Part shown: positions 31,012 to 43,389 of the stretch, piece after piece
Position numbering within the stretch: the stretch's first letter is position 1
Layout: the number at the start of each line of letters is the position of its first letter
DNA from: JBPESP01 sp051710585
GTDB taxonomy: Bacteria; Pseudomonadota; Gammaproteobacteria; Enterobacterales; Enterobacteriaceae
Direction: 5' to 3'
Assembly (NCBI GenBank): GCA_051710585.1
Contig: JBPESP010000001.1
Span: 124,001 to 188,000, forward strand
Length of the DNA: 64,000 nt
The notes under the pieces: model-generated
Databases searched by the model: none
What the model saw: the letters and a program-made list of their open reading frames with translations, nothing else
Told to the model about the DNA's origin: nothing
Translations under genes and position numbers: made by a program

Positions 31012-32409
31012 ATGCAACTACAGTACAATTACGATGCCATTATTATCGGTTCCGGTCCTGGCGGAGAAGGCGCCGCCATGGGCTTAGCTAAGCGTGGCAA
31101 ACATGTCGCTGTTATTGAGCGCTATGAAAATGTTGGCGGTGGCTGTACCCACTGGGGTACTATTCCTTCTAAAGCACTGCGCCAGGCTGTCAGCCGAATT
31201 ATTGAAGTCAATCAAAGCCCATTGCACAGTAATACCCATCTTCCCCACAGCGGATTTGCTAATATTTTGCGTCATGCCGATCAGGTTATAAAGCAACAAA
31301 CACACATGCGTCAGGGTTTTTATGAGCGTAATCACTGCCAAATTTTTACCGGCGAGGCCAGTTTTATCAATGAACACCTGGTACAAATCAACTACCGCGA
31401 TAACTCGATGGAGACTATCAGTGCAGAAAACATCGTTATCGCCTGCGGTTCCCGCCCTTATCACCCAAAAGATGTAAACTTCAACCATCCGCGTATTTAC
31501 GACAGCGACTCTATCCTTGACCTAAAACACGATCCCCATCATGTGATTATTTACGGTGCTGGCATTATCGGCTGCGAGTACGCCTCAATTTTTCGTGGCA
31601 TGAACGTCAAAGTGGATTTAATTAATACCCGGGATCGACTATTGGCATTCCTCGATCAAGAAATATCCGAGGCCCTCTCCTATCATTTCTTAGAAAACGG
31701 AGTAGTTATCCGTCACAACGAGGAATATGAAAAAATAAAAGGACTCGATGATGGCGTCGAGATGTATTTCCGCTCCGGTAAACGCATGAAAACTGATTGT
31801 TTACTCTACGCCAATGGTCGCACCGGTAATACCGATACGCTCAATCTGGAGAAGGTCGGACTAAAAACGGACAGCCGTGGGCTTATTAAAGTTAACAGTA
31901 TCTATCAGACCGCCGCTCGTTATATTTACGCGGTCGGCGATGCGATTGGCTACCCAAGCCTAGCCTCTGCAGCTTATGATCAAGGTCGTATCGCCGCCCA
32001 GGCGATCATTAAAGGCCAGGCTAACGTGCAGTTGATTGAAAATATTCCTACCGGCATATATACCATCCCCGAAATCAGCTCTGTTGGTAAAACCGAGCAA
32101 GAACTTACGGCGATGAAAGTTCCGTATGAAGTCGGACGCGCACAATTTAAACATTTAGCGCGAGCGCAAATCGTTGGAATGAATATAGGTAGTCTGAAAT
32201 TATTATTTCACCGCGAGACAAAGCAAATCCTGGGGATCCACTGTTTTGGCGAACGCGTAGCTGAAATTATTCATATCGGCCAGGCTATCATGGAGCAAAA
32301 GGGAGAAGGTAATACTATTGAATATTTCATCAATACCACCTTTAATTATCCCACCATGGCGGAAGCCTACCGAGTGGCAGCGCTTAATGGCTTAAACCGC
32401 TTGTTTTAA
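31012..32409 (+). CDS. sthA: Soluble pyridine nucleotide transhydrogenase
   Basis: Cytosolic FAD flavoprotein that transfers reducing equivalents between NADPH and NAD. The 465 residues match E. coli SthA (466) throughout. FAD-binding IIGSGPGGEGAAMGLAKRGK lies at about 10-29, VGGGCTHWGTIPSKALR at about 42-58 (SthA lacks the redox cysteine pair of lipoamide dehydrogenases, as here), the NAD site IYGAGIIGCEYASIF is at about 178-192, and the dimer interface ends in FNYPTMAEAYRVAALNG. It is the only intact gene in about 16 kb. Its survival amid dead neighbours suggests NADPH balancing still matters. Confidence 0.96.
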   Translation: MQLQYNYDAIIIGSGPGGEGAAMGLAKRGKHVAVIERYENVGGGCTHWGTIPSKALRQAVSRIIEVNQSPLHSNTHLPHSGFANILRHADQVIKQQTHMRQGFYERNHCQIFTGEASFINEHLVQINYRDNSMETISAENIVIACGSRPYHPKDVNFNHPRIYDSDSILDLKHDPHHVIIYGAGIIGCEYASIFRGMNVKVDLINTRDRLLAFLDQEISEALSYHFLENGVVIRHNEEYEKIKGLDDGVEMYFRSGKRMKTDCLLYANGRTGNTDTLNLEKVGLKTDSRGLIKVNSIYQTAARYIYAVGDAIGYPSLASAAYDQGRIAAQAIIKGQANVQLIENIPTGIYTIPEISSVGKTEQELTAMKVPYEVGRAQFKHLARAQIVGMNIGSLKLLFHRETKQILGIHCFGERVAEIIHIGQAIMEQKGEGNTIEYFINTTFNYPTMAEAYRVAALNGLNRLF

Positions 32410-32419
32410 GCCAGTGCTA

Positions 32420-33290
32420 TCCAGGCGCTTATGTATGACTTCGTATAAAATTTCGCAAATTGCTTATAGTGAACTTATAGCGGGACTTTCTTGAAAGAGA
32501 GAAAGAGGTGCCAAAACCTATGTAGTATTAAGGTAGATTTTGTGTAGGCCTATCTGGCCAGGGGTAAAGTTGAACATGATTAGTATTACCACATACGATT
32601 TCATTGATATTAATGTAATATACCACATAATCAATATGGGGAAAATATACCGTTGAAGGCGTATGTTGGCGCTAACAGCATAAATATAGAAATATAAGGG
32701 GTCATCTCAATGAAACCAACCTGGCTATACCAAATAGTGCTATTGTAGCCTAGTTTTCTCTACGGAAAATCGGCAATTTCATGAGCTAGTTGAGAAGATT
32801 TACATAAGGTCTGCGTGACAAAGGTTGGCTGCTTTAGTTAATGAGACTAAGTTGCCCCCCTATCAGGTACTAGAGATATTGCACTGAATTCACGACCTAT
32901 CAGTTTTGATTTATTTTATAGCGTGGTAGCATGCGAAAGCATCTGTTACTTAATCTGAAGGGCTCACGGTGTATACCACACTCTATAAACAGATTAGGAT
33001 AGCGTTAACCCTAAAGTCCAGAAAGAAATAGAATAAAGCTAAGGATTTTAGTGAAAAACTGAGCACTCTTCCTATTGAATGGCGAAGTATCAGATGAATT
33101 GCTTCTGCCGGATATTTCTGCTGTTTTTGCAAACATTCACAGAGGGTGAATGTTTGCTGCCTATTTAAATGGTGTACATAGTTAGCCATAATAAAAAGTG
33201 CTATCAAAAATATATAGGATGTCCTTGACGTTAAATAAACCAGTATACAAAATAATAGGTTACTTAAGATAAAAGCAAGTTCTTCCTCCA
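32420..33290 (-). pseudogene. oxyR: Probable oxyR relic
   Basis: OxyR is the peroxide-sensing LysR regulator, convergent with sthA in E. coli, which is this position and strand. Traces are weak: SPAISSL followed later by YEVIHKRLDSTGLK near 32415-32500 resembles the C-terminal SPLRSRYEQLAEAIRARMDG, and a TQTLCKSSQLAHE phase near 32790-32830 resembles AQTHQLLAQLDSG. The N-terminal helix-turn-helix is not readable. Confidence 0.4.
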
Positions 33291-33484
33291 TACTAAGAAG
33301 TATGGGATATAAATAATTTTATTGCTAAAATAATAAAATTAAAAACTATTTTACAATATTTAACAATAAAAAGGCGCAACATTGGATAATAGTAATCCAG
33401 TTATGCATATTGCGCACAATTCACTCTGTGAATATTTATTTAAAATGGTTAAGAACACTATATTAGTAATAGTGAAGTTATTTT

Positions 33485-33519
33485 ATTCACTCACTAAGAT
33501 ATTATCTTAGTGAGTGAAT
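33485..33519. repeat. 17-bp perfect palindrome
   Basis: Arms 33485-33501 and 33503-33519 are perfect complements around a single base. It is AT-rich and lies between the oxyR relic and the phage relic. Confidence 0.8.
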
Positions 33520-34139
33520 TTCAAGGTAATCAATAAAGTTTCTACTACCAATATACTTTAAAAAAAGTATAGATCATAGTACATAATAACTTACATGAAA
33601 TATGTTACTCATTAATTACTAGAGAGATGTAAAAAATATTTATACCAAAGGTCATGGTATAAGCCTACCACTAATAATATGCGCGATGCGCTGTCCAAAG
33701 CTATTTAGCTATCGGCTAATACACTGCAAAAGTCTGGCGAATGTAATTCGTTATATTTCTTTAATTACTTCTACAATGTTATTTGCGCGGTGCAAGCCTA
33801 TATTACTTTTTATGGATATATTAAAGTTATAAATATATAACTTAATGATTGTATGGCAGAATGTACAAAAAAAACTCACTAGTAGCTGCTAGTGAGCATT
33901 AATAAAATATTTACCAATGACAAAGTGGTTATATTAATCCAGGCTTGATACTATAAGCATAGAAAATAATATCACCGACCTACTCTGGTTGCTAACGATG
34001 GGTATCATCGGAAGTATTAGGTGGTCAACCGCAAAAACCATATCTACTTTTATGAATATATCAATAATGCTAATAGCTATATTAGCCTTTCTTATTAGAA
34101 AGGCTGAATACGAATTCATATAAAGAAGAATAGTTCAAT

Positions 34140-34161
34140 CAGTGCTATGCCAGTGCTATGC
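34140..34161. repeat. Tandem 11-bp duplication
   Basis: cagtgctatgc occurs twice head to tail. Confidence 0.75.
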
Positions 34162-37100
34162 TGGAAGCACGTAATTATATTTATTAATATAACTGTATTT
34201 TAAAATAAAGCACATTAATAGTAACCTTGATAGGGCAAATTATTTAATTATTTGCACAGTTGTTAAAATTAATTTTGTATCTTATTTCATTTTAAATATC
34301 TGATGGCCAATATCGAAATACTAAATAAACGTTGAATTAATACTATATTTTAGAATGACTATAATATACCAGTGCTAGCTTTACTAAATAAACATTATAC
34401 TTGTTTTATAAAATTACCTGGATAAGCATGAATATGCTATATTGTGTGATTAAATATACTCTACAAGAGTCAGGCCAAACTTAAATACTCCGAGCCAGAA
34501 AATGAGACTTTGCTGTGGTGGTAAAATAGAGCGATAGACCTATCACAAAACCTTGACGAATAAACGCCATAACATTATAAAAAATGCGACTGATAAACTT
34601 TTCCATCATTACCTATGCTCAAAAAAACCTTCTATAAAAAAGGTACGGTGTTTGATATCACCCTGCTACAGAACTAATTCAAGCGCGTTTACCCGTAAAA
34701 AACGACTAAAGTAATGACCGCTACACTTCTACAGTATTCTTGGATGTCGCTAAACTACACACACTAGTATGGCTATCAAGGATAGCTGTGCGTTTTTTAT
34801 CCCTTTTATCGTTAAAAAGGGACTAATAGATATCCTGCAGTAGATCAAAAAAAAGCGTTAGGCCCGCCTAGCAATAATTATTTCCTAATGAAGATAATCT
34901 TTTACATCAACTATCAAATACCCACTTACTTAGTGGAAGTACACACCCTCCCTACAATGAAAGGGAGGATCCACCGGGATAACATTACTCATGCGAGTAA
35001 AAATAAAATCGACTAGGATTTAGGGAACCTAGCACAGCCTCCTACTGCGCTGAAACCTCTAAATAGAGAACCAGAGCACTGTTTATCAATAGAAACTGTA
35101 TTGCGTTATTTTCATTTTAACGCATTTAGTTGAACTTGTCAAAAATTCGATAAGACACTTGCCAGTCTCTTAGTTACCGTCCTGATTTATAGCCCAGGAA
35201 ATATTTTCACTTGGCAAAATCAGAGCGCGTAACACCATAGAACGCCAATAGGTGAAGCACACACAACAAGGGCTAAAAACCCCACTAATCTGGCAGTAAC
35301 AGCTACCGGGGGACTGCTGACACCTCAGCAGTATATAGTATATAACTAGATAAAGACTACATAGAGCACCACGCTCTGATTTTAAAAATCCAACAGTTAT
35401 ACAGGAAGTATTTTATCCATACAGAGTGACCTATGATGATGCTACTTAACCAGTATGGGTCTTTGAATATAGGCTATAGTGCTATCAAAGCACCTTAAGA
35501 TAGCCTTTGACAATAATACTACTCTGTCCACACCTGCCATATAACCTACTAGCAATACCACTCATGTCATCAAGCTTTGTAAAGAATCTCTACCCAAAGA
35601 AATATTGTTGCATACCAGCGATTACAGAGAGCTGGTTCCTCACCTCTGCATGTCAAATTGCAGAGGCTAAATGCTTTCATAACACACAAGAGAACGAGCG
35701 ATGATTATTAACTTTATATTTAATATTACCCTAAGTCTGCTATTACCGTTCGTCGGACTTTTGGCTTAAAAGCATCAGTAAATAACTTCATTACCTGCAG
35801 TGCGAACTTACCCAAGTAAAGCTTGATACGAAATATTCAGGGTAGTATATTTAACGCATCGAAAGAAAACTTTACCACAAAGTCGACAAACAAAAAAAAG
35901 AGCCTGATTTATCAGGCCACAGGACGTTAATCCCCCCCCCGGGTGCTAAAAAAGCTGCGTACCATTCTCACTCAGCTTTACGATATCAACCGCTGCCTTT
36001 TACCATCTGCAGGTAAAAAGTGAACAAGCTAATACTACCGATATATAACCTGCGACATTATTGTTATCTTGCGAACGCTAATACGGGCACAACTAGGGAT
36101 CTGATAGCATAGCACACATTCCAGTGTCACCTGTGAGGGTTAGACTTATATGTTTAGTAAACTGTCTCTAGAACTCTCTTGGCATCTAGAGCGATATTAT
36201 CGCTGCATTATTCCGCAATAATGAGTTGGAAATTAAGACAAAACACTCATCTATTATTCAGCGGCGAGTCGGAAAAATATTACTCATGCTGCGGACGTCA
36301 AACCTGATAGCATCAGTTTTAGGAAAAAACTGGCAAGAATAAACTTAGCTGATACACTAAATACCGCAGAGTGCAGTTTGACCTGCTAGTGAAATTGATA
36401 GATCCGTGGAGCAAGTTTATTTCCAGCAGAAAATTCTGTCCATAGAGAAAGTAGCTGGGAACTCTCTTATAGAATGTGAGGCTATTTGGCGATTTATTTA
36501 GGATAAACACCCATGTAATAATATTTAAGGATATTTTTGATATTTAAGGATTTTAATCCGACACTAAAAAACATTATGACTAACCAATTCGTTGATATCC
36601 AGAATGATGTGGCCGATTCTTTAGCGAAATAAATAAGATGTAGGCTAACATAGCGGCCAGGTATTTATCACAAGCTGCGTAATGACTCGGTACGCGCCGT
36701 AGATATTACATATTAGTAAATGCCGTTCTAAATACTAACCAGAATCAACACACAGATACGAATTAGGGTCAACGCAAATATAAAACAATAAGTAAAATTA
36801 TTACTGTGCGTATACTTCTACCTAATCAAGATTAATATGGTCATGGTTTTTTACGGGGATGTCTATGTATTATCTGAGCGATAATAGGAATCTATTGCGC
36901 CTTAACAAGTGTCAATAGCAATATTGAAACAGAAGACGTGATGCTACTATCGCACATCAATGCAGTACTAGCTAACCTAGCCACTAAGAGATTATAATTA
37001 AAGATAGATTTCATACACAAGAGCACATTAAAACCATTAATAAACTGGTATCACTGGTGCGCGAGCATTTTTCAGATACTTAAGAGGAACCATTCTATTT

Positions 37101-38939
37101 TACCGAAAATATGGATAGGTCTGTAAATTCTAAATGATTAAATGGAGGCTGCATATTTATCAGACAGAATGAGATTACAGATTACTGAGAGATAAGCGAT
37201 ACATACTGATTGTAATACGGAGCTCGTACAGTATAAAATTTTCATCCGTAAATTCCATTACTTACTAGTATCACACACAGGATCCCCAGTCTACTCTGCA
37301 CCATTGAAACTAAACTTAGATTTTGATGCCAGATCCGAGTCTATGACGTGGCGGTATTTATAAATGCCTAATCCGGTGAACAGGTATTGCATATTTTATG
37401 GAAACCTATTTCTCACACGATATCCCTCATGTCGATCCTAGTAAACTACATTGCTATCTATTTGGAGGCTTCTACAAATATAATCACTAACCTGAGAGAA
37501 GAGCAAAACACCAGACCCCCACTCTCTTCACAGAGAAACATGAACACTATTTAATAAGCTTTTTTCTGCTATAGTTTCTGATGTATGTCATTAAACACTA
37601 TTATTCTTTGATAGTAATGAACTCTATTGACAAGATGTATCAGATGCTTGAAGAGATCAAAGCTGAGCTAAAATTTAATCCCCTTGATGGGCGGTATTCT
37701 CCAGAAGTCTGTAGTATTTAGCATTCGGCAGATGGATATCATCTTGATGCGCTATGACATTAAAGTACAGGGTAGCCGGGTAGCAGAAAAAAGTGGCTGG
37801 GCTTACTTGCAATACGAGTTGTGCCACCTTCTAACCTAATGTGATACTTAAGGATATTAAAAATAAGGAGCAGATGTGCAACTCGCACCGGTACGACAAA
37901 CTGGAGAGGTAATCAAGAAAAAAACGTATCGCTCGCTGGACGTTAACGATACACACTTAGTGTAGTATTCAATGTAGTATACATAAACACCATCCTGGAT
38001 TACGAATCGGTATTAAACCCTGCATCACTTAACCATTAGCTTAAAGACCCTGCGCCAATGGCTGCTGAATTTATCGCTTATGGAAGGAGACTACTAGAAG
38101 CAAGCAATTATATATAACCAGGGAAAACCGTGGTGCAGAATTTTATACGTTACAGCATACCGAGATTGAATGAGGCGCAGAAGTTTTCTGGTCCTCTCCC
38201 CTGATATTAACTCTGATGTAAGTTTACACCCGTAGATGGCACTACAGTCACGACACTTTTATGATGTATAGCACTAAATAATATGCTTATTAGTAAGGGT
38301 TTATTGTTTGTTCACTGACTTCTATATCTGCGTTAACCGGTTTAACGCTGCTGGTTTTCTGCTGGGCCTAAGGCGGAGACTCTAAACCTTGGAAGGGTCT
38401 AAAACACAGCTGTGACCCGTAACCCTCTGCTTATCGGTAATTTTACTCATCTCGCCAGCGTACTGTATATAGTAAAAACGTAGATACGTAAGCGGTTATC
38501 AGACGATACTATCAGAAACATCATCACCATCTGCAAAAGCAATACCACTACTTAGTCTAGCTTATTAAGCAATACAGTTTTAGGAGTTCCTCTATGCATT
38601 AAGCTTATTAAACACGCAGTAAAGTTGTATCACCCACTGCCGGTGTAGGAAGGTTATTATCCCCATGCCGATATAAGTTGTTGCATATAAAAAAGCCCTT
38701 ACAGCACCATATGGAAACAGGTTCACCTAACTAGCTAGCTGCTGGCCATACCACCCTGATACAACAACTTTGCCACTTTTCCCGGGCTACCCATAAACGA
38801 CGACCAGAATGCTCTATAAATGCTCCGAGGGATGAGTGTATAACCCACAACTCGAAAACTGAATACCACTCTTATCATCCTGTAAACATCATCCTTAGAC
38901 AGCTGGGTTTTCCCGTGAATAATTACAAAAGTATATTCA

Positions 38940-39850
38940 CTAATATTGAGGCCGGTTGTTACACTAGTATTTCTAACGCCGCTACAGATTGCCAATGAAC
39001 ACTACCTCTATCTGCAATATCAACAACTGATCAAGCACTCCTCGCTGAGCCTAAACAGGAGTATCTGTTGCGCCAAACAGACCTGTTTTAATTATGGAGG
39101 AAATGGTAGCCGCTACAACGGGATGGTTTTTAGACCTAGCAGGGCTTGAAACTCTTTTGTTTGAGTTTCTGGACGCTATTGGTTATGGCATTATCGTCAT
39201 GGAAGTTGACTGAAAAATGGAAGCATCCACCTACCCTACACTTTTCTATAAACGCTCGCAATGCTAAACGCCAGATAATGATTCACAACGTAATATCATC
39301 CGCTTAATCAATAGTAGCCTAACTAGCGCTGAGCTTAACCCTTCAGCTAGATAACAAAACAACCTATTCGGATACTAGTTGGACCTAGCTGTTAGAGAAT
39401 ACCATCCGCCCGTGACCTGGGAGAGTTTTGGAAATCTACAATCTGCCGATAAGAAAAAACAAATACTTTTATGGACGCTGTTCTGCCATGGGCAGAACCG
39501 CCAGCAGCATTATTATATATGAACGTACCGTAATCCGCTTTAATTCCGTCACAAAAGGAAGGGTAAGTTAAGTTAAGTTATTCTAATATATGATATAACA
39601 ATAGTATGAAGCACTAAATCCAATGTCATTCTCAGTGATACCCTAAGCAATAAGCGAACGGTAAGAGTAGCACCAATAAAGTTAGCAACTTGCATAACTA
39701 AATGCAATCATGAGCTGATCTCTAGTAATATGCTGCAGCTGAATGGCAAGCTGGCCTGCAAGCTGCTCTATCCATATTGCTAATGCTAAAGCTTAATGGC
39801 TATAGCGACATCACTCTGAGCCGCATATACTGCTTTAAGTTTAATACTTA
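38940..39850 (+). pseudogene. Relic of Mu-like portal protein (gp29, DUF935)
   Basis: Portal of Mu-type phage heads. Readable on the plus strand with frame changes: LLFEFLDAIGYGIIVMEVD near 39157-39210 (Mu family ALFDAGDAILKGYSMQEIEW), HPPTLHFSINARN near 39228-39268, VLEIYNLPIRKNKY near 39428-39470 (Mu FLEIYGLPMRVGKY), then SSIIIYERTVIRFNSVTKG near 39500-39560 (Mu GGIIPMGMTLDFQSAADG) and HELISSNMLQLNGKLACKLL near 39708-39768 (Mu DEVRREIRNADVGQLARSIN region). Order and spacing agree with gp29. The gene is dead, with stops and frameshifts throughout. Confidence 0.75.
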
Positions 39851-39859
39851 CTACACCAC

Positions 39860-41190
39860 GTAGTATGAAGAGTAATGCCAAAATCCTAAATCTTTCTAGT
39901 ACACAACAGCATCCCGACACTGGTAAATTGGAATTAAAGCTAGCGAAAGTGGCATTCCTAGCATTCGAAACGATAAAATACTGTTGTAGAACAGAAAAAA
40001 ACTTTCTGATCTTTACCGAGGCACAGCAGGCTAGCTTAATGCCAAAACGCTAGGCGAAGATGACAGGACTGAACGCTGCGTATATGCCTTTCCTGCCAGC
40101 AGTAAAGTGTTGGAAGATGCTCTCTGCAGATCAAGAACACTGTTCAACCAAGATTATAAACACTGATACCTTATTGCTTACAACCTTGCAGCAGGGAAAA
40201 ATAAATTCTAAAAGGGAAATAACTGAGTATGCTGGCAGCAGCGTGGCCTCAGTTTGAAACAAGACCTTATAATAGTTTTTTATAGCTCAGGTTGTTTTTA
40301 TCGCAGAGATCTGCTGGCAACTCAATGACCGTTGAACTAAGCTGTTCCATGACTCTGACACCAGAAAAAATGGTATCTTATTTTGAATCAAAGAGCTACA
40401 CCTTTGGTTTCCCTAATGAGGAAACACATGGTCAACGAAATACACACCTAATATCCTTGCTGTGGGGTATATTCTCAAGTTAGATGTGCTGAGCGATATT
40501 CACAATACAATAGCGCAAGATGTTGTAAAAAGTAAACGCTCAAGGATAAAATCATAATATTCTTTAAATAAAATGGCTGTCTGAGAAAATAACTAAAATA
40601 CTTATCAGATAGCGAACCAGAAAATAAAAAGCTGTTTCCTTATCGTCAGGATCTATTTTAGCACCAATATTTATGTTTCTCATATAGCCTGGTACTATCA
40701 GCAGCTGCGCAAGAACGTCAAACAACAGCCCCCTACTGGTGATAGCATGTGGCTATAATGGAGAACCAAACTAGTCTCAGTAATTCCGTGCCATATAGTC
40801 AGATCTTTTATTTATAACGATATGAGCTGGGATGTACTATCTTACAGAACAGCTATAACTTTAATGTTGCTCGGTACAAGCTCTAACAGTCAACTGCCTT
40901 AAACGTCACTCGCTATCGGGCTTAATAAGCCTACCAATGCTTATTGCGTCACAGTTGATCAGCTGGAGAAGGTGAACGGTAAGACATAGGTCGTAATAGG
41001 ATTGAAGAAAACCAAAAAACAGCTGTATATTTTACTTAGGTACAATTTTTTATCTGAACCCCGAAAAGGTTACCTCAGTCATCTCTTTGAGAAGCTACTT
41101 AACAACGCTGCTCACACTGATAGCCAGCTAGTAGTACAAGGGTTGGTAAAGGAAAAATGGACCACACCAAAGATTGATTAATATCCTTAA
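39860..41190 (+). pseudogene. Relic of Mu-like head morphogenesis protein (gp30 / SPP1 gp7 family)
   Basis: Minor head protein encoded after the portal in Mu-like phages. Clear pieces on the plus strand: LTPEKMVSYFESKSYTFGF near 40350-40410, then after a frame change ILKLDVLSDIHNTIAQDVVK near 40470-40530, and FSTNIYVSHIAWYYQQL near 40655-40705. These follow the family pattern in which an ESKGY/FGF segment, a VLKLDVLSDIHNAIAQ segment and a FNTNMQVSYAAGRYQQ segment come in this order. Several stops interrupt it. Confidence 0.7.
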
Positions 41191-41599
41191 GTGAACTACT
41201 CAGTAAATGAGTTAGTCAAGTGATAAACTAGAAGCAGATGACGCAGGGTCATCACTGCATGTATTTAATTGATTTGAAGGGGCGGGAGGCTCGTGGTTTA
41301 CATTGATGACACGCTCAAAATAAGTACTAAGTAAGGTAAATGATAATCGTAAAAAATAATACAAAACTGATATATATCGGTAAGGTCCTAAAGACCTACC
41401 AGTACTGCACAACAAAGGGTTTATGATCTGATGTGGTGTACTTTTAGATTAAGCGAGTGACGTTGAACTTGAATAGAATCATCCTGGTAAAGGTGCTAGT
41501 AATAATCATTACTCATTGGAAACCAACACCCTGCCATAAATATGTACTGTAATTAACATCATAATCATTGTTCCAGATACTCTATAATAAAAATCCTTA

Positions 41600-41970
41600 A
41601 GTAGCTCTAGCTCAGTTCCTGTGAGCCACCACCAGCCAAAATTGATTCGCATGCTTAGCGAAGGCCTTTATGATAAAGTGATAGAGAATTTCAAACAGGA
41701 AGAAGCCACCTACTTTAATTACCCATTAAAGGTGTCAGTAGAATACCGTCAAAATCAAGGCGACTTAGCACACTTACATTAATAACAACGCTGATAGCGA
41801 TAGCGCATAGTTGGAAACCACGATGCACTCACCAGTAGAGGGATACTACCTATCCCGCCTCCATATTATTTCCCCACATAAAATACCAGACTTGAACGAT
41901 CAAGTGGTAAAACCCGTTGATAATACCACCAACTCAATGGTACTTGCCGCAGTCCTTCCTTAGTCTAACC
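41600..41970 (+). pseudogene. Possible relic of Mu-like virion morphogenesis protein G
   Basis: RMLSEGLYDKVIENFKQEEA near 41650-41709 resembles the start of Mu G-type virion morphogenesis proteins, in which a short helical segment ends in a phenylalanine-containing pattern before a W-rich part. It lies where gene G follows gp30 in Mu. Identification rests mostly on position. Confidence 0.3.
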
Positions 41971-42379
41971 GAATAAGAAACCATCCATCCCTGATGTACA
42001 TCGTCAGGGATTACCTTCAGTTGTCGCTGTATTAATAACATACTCTGTAAAGGTCCTAGAAGATTTTTTTATAATTAGATACATGTCACCCATTAGATAA
42101 AACGTTAAGCACTTTAAAGAGGTTTAAAACGAACTATCATTCACTCATATCAGCGATATAATCTACATGATAGTCCGTTTATGCCCCCTTATGCTCACTC
42201 CCTTACATCTCGTCATAACGAGATACTAGATCCCAAGTTAAGCTGTTACCATGAATATACTTTTTGGAACTTTACTATCTAAAGAACCATCCTTCACTAT
42301 GGACACCAGAGGGCTATCCATACTCAAAAGAATAACTAGCTAGCGGCGGTTTCCTTAACATTTTAGGCACACAGCGTCA

Positions 42380-42700
42380 ATATTATTACCACTATAATAA
42401 AAGATGAGGTGTAACCATGACCGCTACCACAAAAAAATTGTAATACTTCATATAAAATACCAAACTGTCCCTATATTCCAGTGCCGGAATGGAAAATATT
42501 TCAGCCAGCGCTTTTATCTGCCTCAATGGGAGGCATGTCGTCAATGGGCAAATAGTGAAACCTTAGTACATGCAAGGTGGCTGATAAAACTATTAACAAT
42601 AGCCAGGGCGATAACAGTAAGCGATACATAATCATAATGGTACAGCGTCATTTTTTACACTGTAATAGACGCAATATGCTGGTAGGTAAATAATAATCAC
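42380..42700 (+). pseudogene. Possible relic of Mu-like protease/scaffold I
   Basis: An open stretch at 42404-42631 plus a second frame (MTATTKKL from 42418) contain a pattern, GKYFS, QW, NSET and NSQGDN, that loosely resembles Mu-like protease I. In Mu this gene follows G, which fits. Too eroded for a firm call. Confidence 0.25.
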
Positions 42701-43072
42701 TAATGCATGGGTGGGTGCTGCATCACTGGGAGATTAGTACCTATTTAGCCGTTCTTTCTAGCATTGTTTTAAACATAAGTCCTGATAGACATCATTTACA
42801 ATTTACAGTGCGCTGTTTAGCGGCATAGTTTACCTATCGATCTGCTGGCCAACAATTTGTTAGTCTTGAAGCTGTTCTGGCTTATATTCTTTTTCTCTAT
42901 TAGAGGTGTGGTGGTGGCAAGTAGTTTATCTCTTGAATGTTGTAAGATCATAAAATAAATAAAAGTCCCTAAGCTACCGCTTTTTATTGCAAACGCGAAT
43001 ATTTACTGACTAGTGTAGAGTCCAACCACCAAGTTATGGGATGATTATATTGTTATTTAGGAAAGAGACGGT
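42701..43072. other. Eroded DNA upstream of ftsB
   Basis: Nothing recognisable. The ftsB start is preceded by aggaaagagacgg, a good ribosome binding site, so a promoter should lie in this interval. Confidence 0.4.
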
Positions 43073-43345
43073 ATGGGGAAAACAACGCTACTATTATTAG
43101 TATTGCTTGGCTGGTTAGAATATTCGCTATGGCTGAGTAAAAATGGTGTGTATGATTTAGCGCGCATTAAGAGCGACATTGCAGTGCAACAAAGCAACAA
43201 TGCAGAACTAAAAGCTCGCAATAATCAGCTGTTTGCAGAAATTGATGATTTGAACGGAGGCCAGGAAGTTATCGAGGAACGCTCACGAAACGAACTTGGT
43301 ATGATAAAATCAGGCGAGACTTTCTATCGTCTATTACTGTATTAA
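43073..43345 (+). CDS. ftsB: Cell division protein FtsB
   Basis: Small bitopic inner-membrane protein that links FtsL and FtsQ in the divisome. 90 residues: a short cytoplasmic start, one membrane helix (TLLLLVLLGWLEYSLWL, about 4-20), then a periplasmic coiled coil (KARNNQLFAEIDDLNGGQEV, about 47-66) and the conserved ERSRNELGMIKSGETFYRLL. E. coli FtsB has 103 residues; the final unconserved tail after FYRL is missing. It begins the ftsB-ispD-ispF block. Confidence 0.92.
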   Translation: MGKTTLLLLVLLGWLEYSLWLSKNGVYDLARIKSDIAVQQSNNAELKARNNQLFAEIDDLNGGQEVIEERSRNELGMIKSGETFYRLLLY

Positions 43346-43389
43346 ATTAAAAGGCATCTAGCAGCGTCCACAACACTAGATAATCCATA

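Larger units (their letters stand above)
33291..38939. other. 5.6 kb eroded DNA without an identified gene
   Basis: No intact gene. From about 36.5 kb base composition becomes more protein-like on the plus strand, with stretches such as MNSIDKMYQMLEEIKAELKF near 37620-37680 and PAPMAAEFIAYGRRLLEASN near 38050-38110 that I cannot assign. The Mu-like head relics that follow make phage origin plausible; terminase genes would be expected here. A 17-bp palindrome lies at 33485-33519. Confidence 0.4.

Noticed and set aside
31012..32409. Dihydrolipoamide dehydrogenase
   Set aside because: The frame matches SthA better throughout and lacks the redox-active CxxxxC pair; it has GGGCTHWGT instead.
38735..38995. 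86-codon minus-strand frame
   Set aside because: It opposes the start of the Mu-like portal relic, has no recognisable family and is probably a chance frame.
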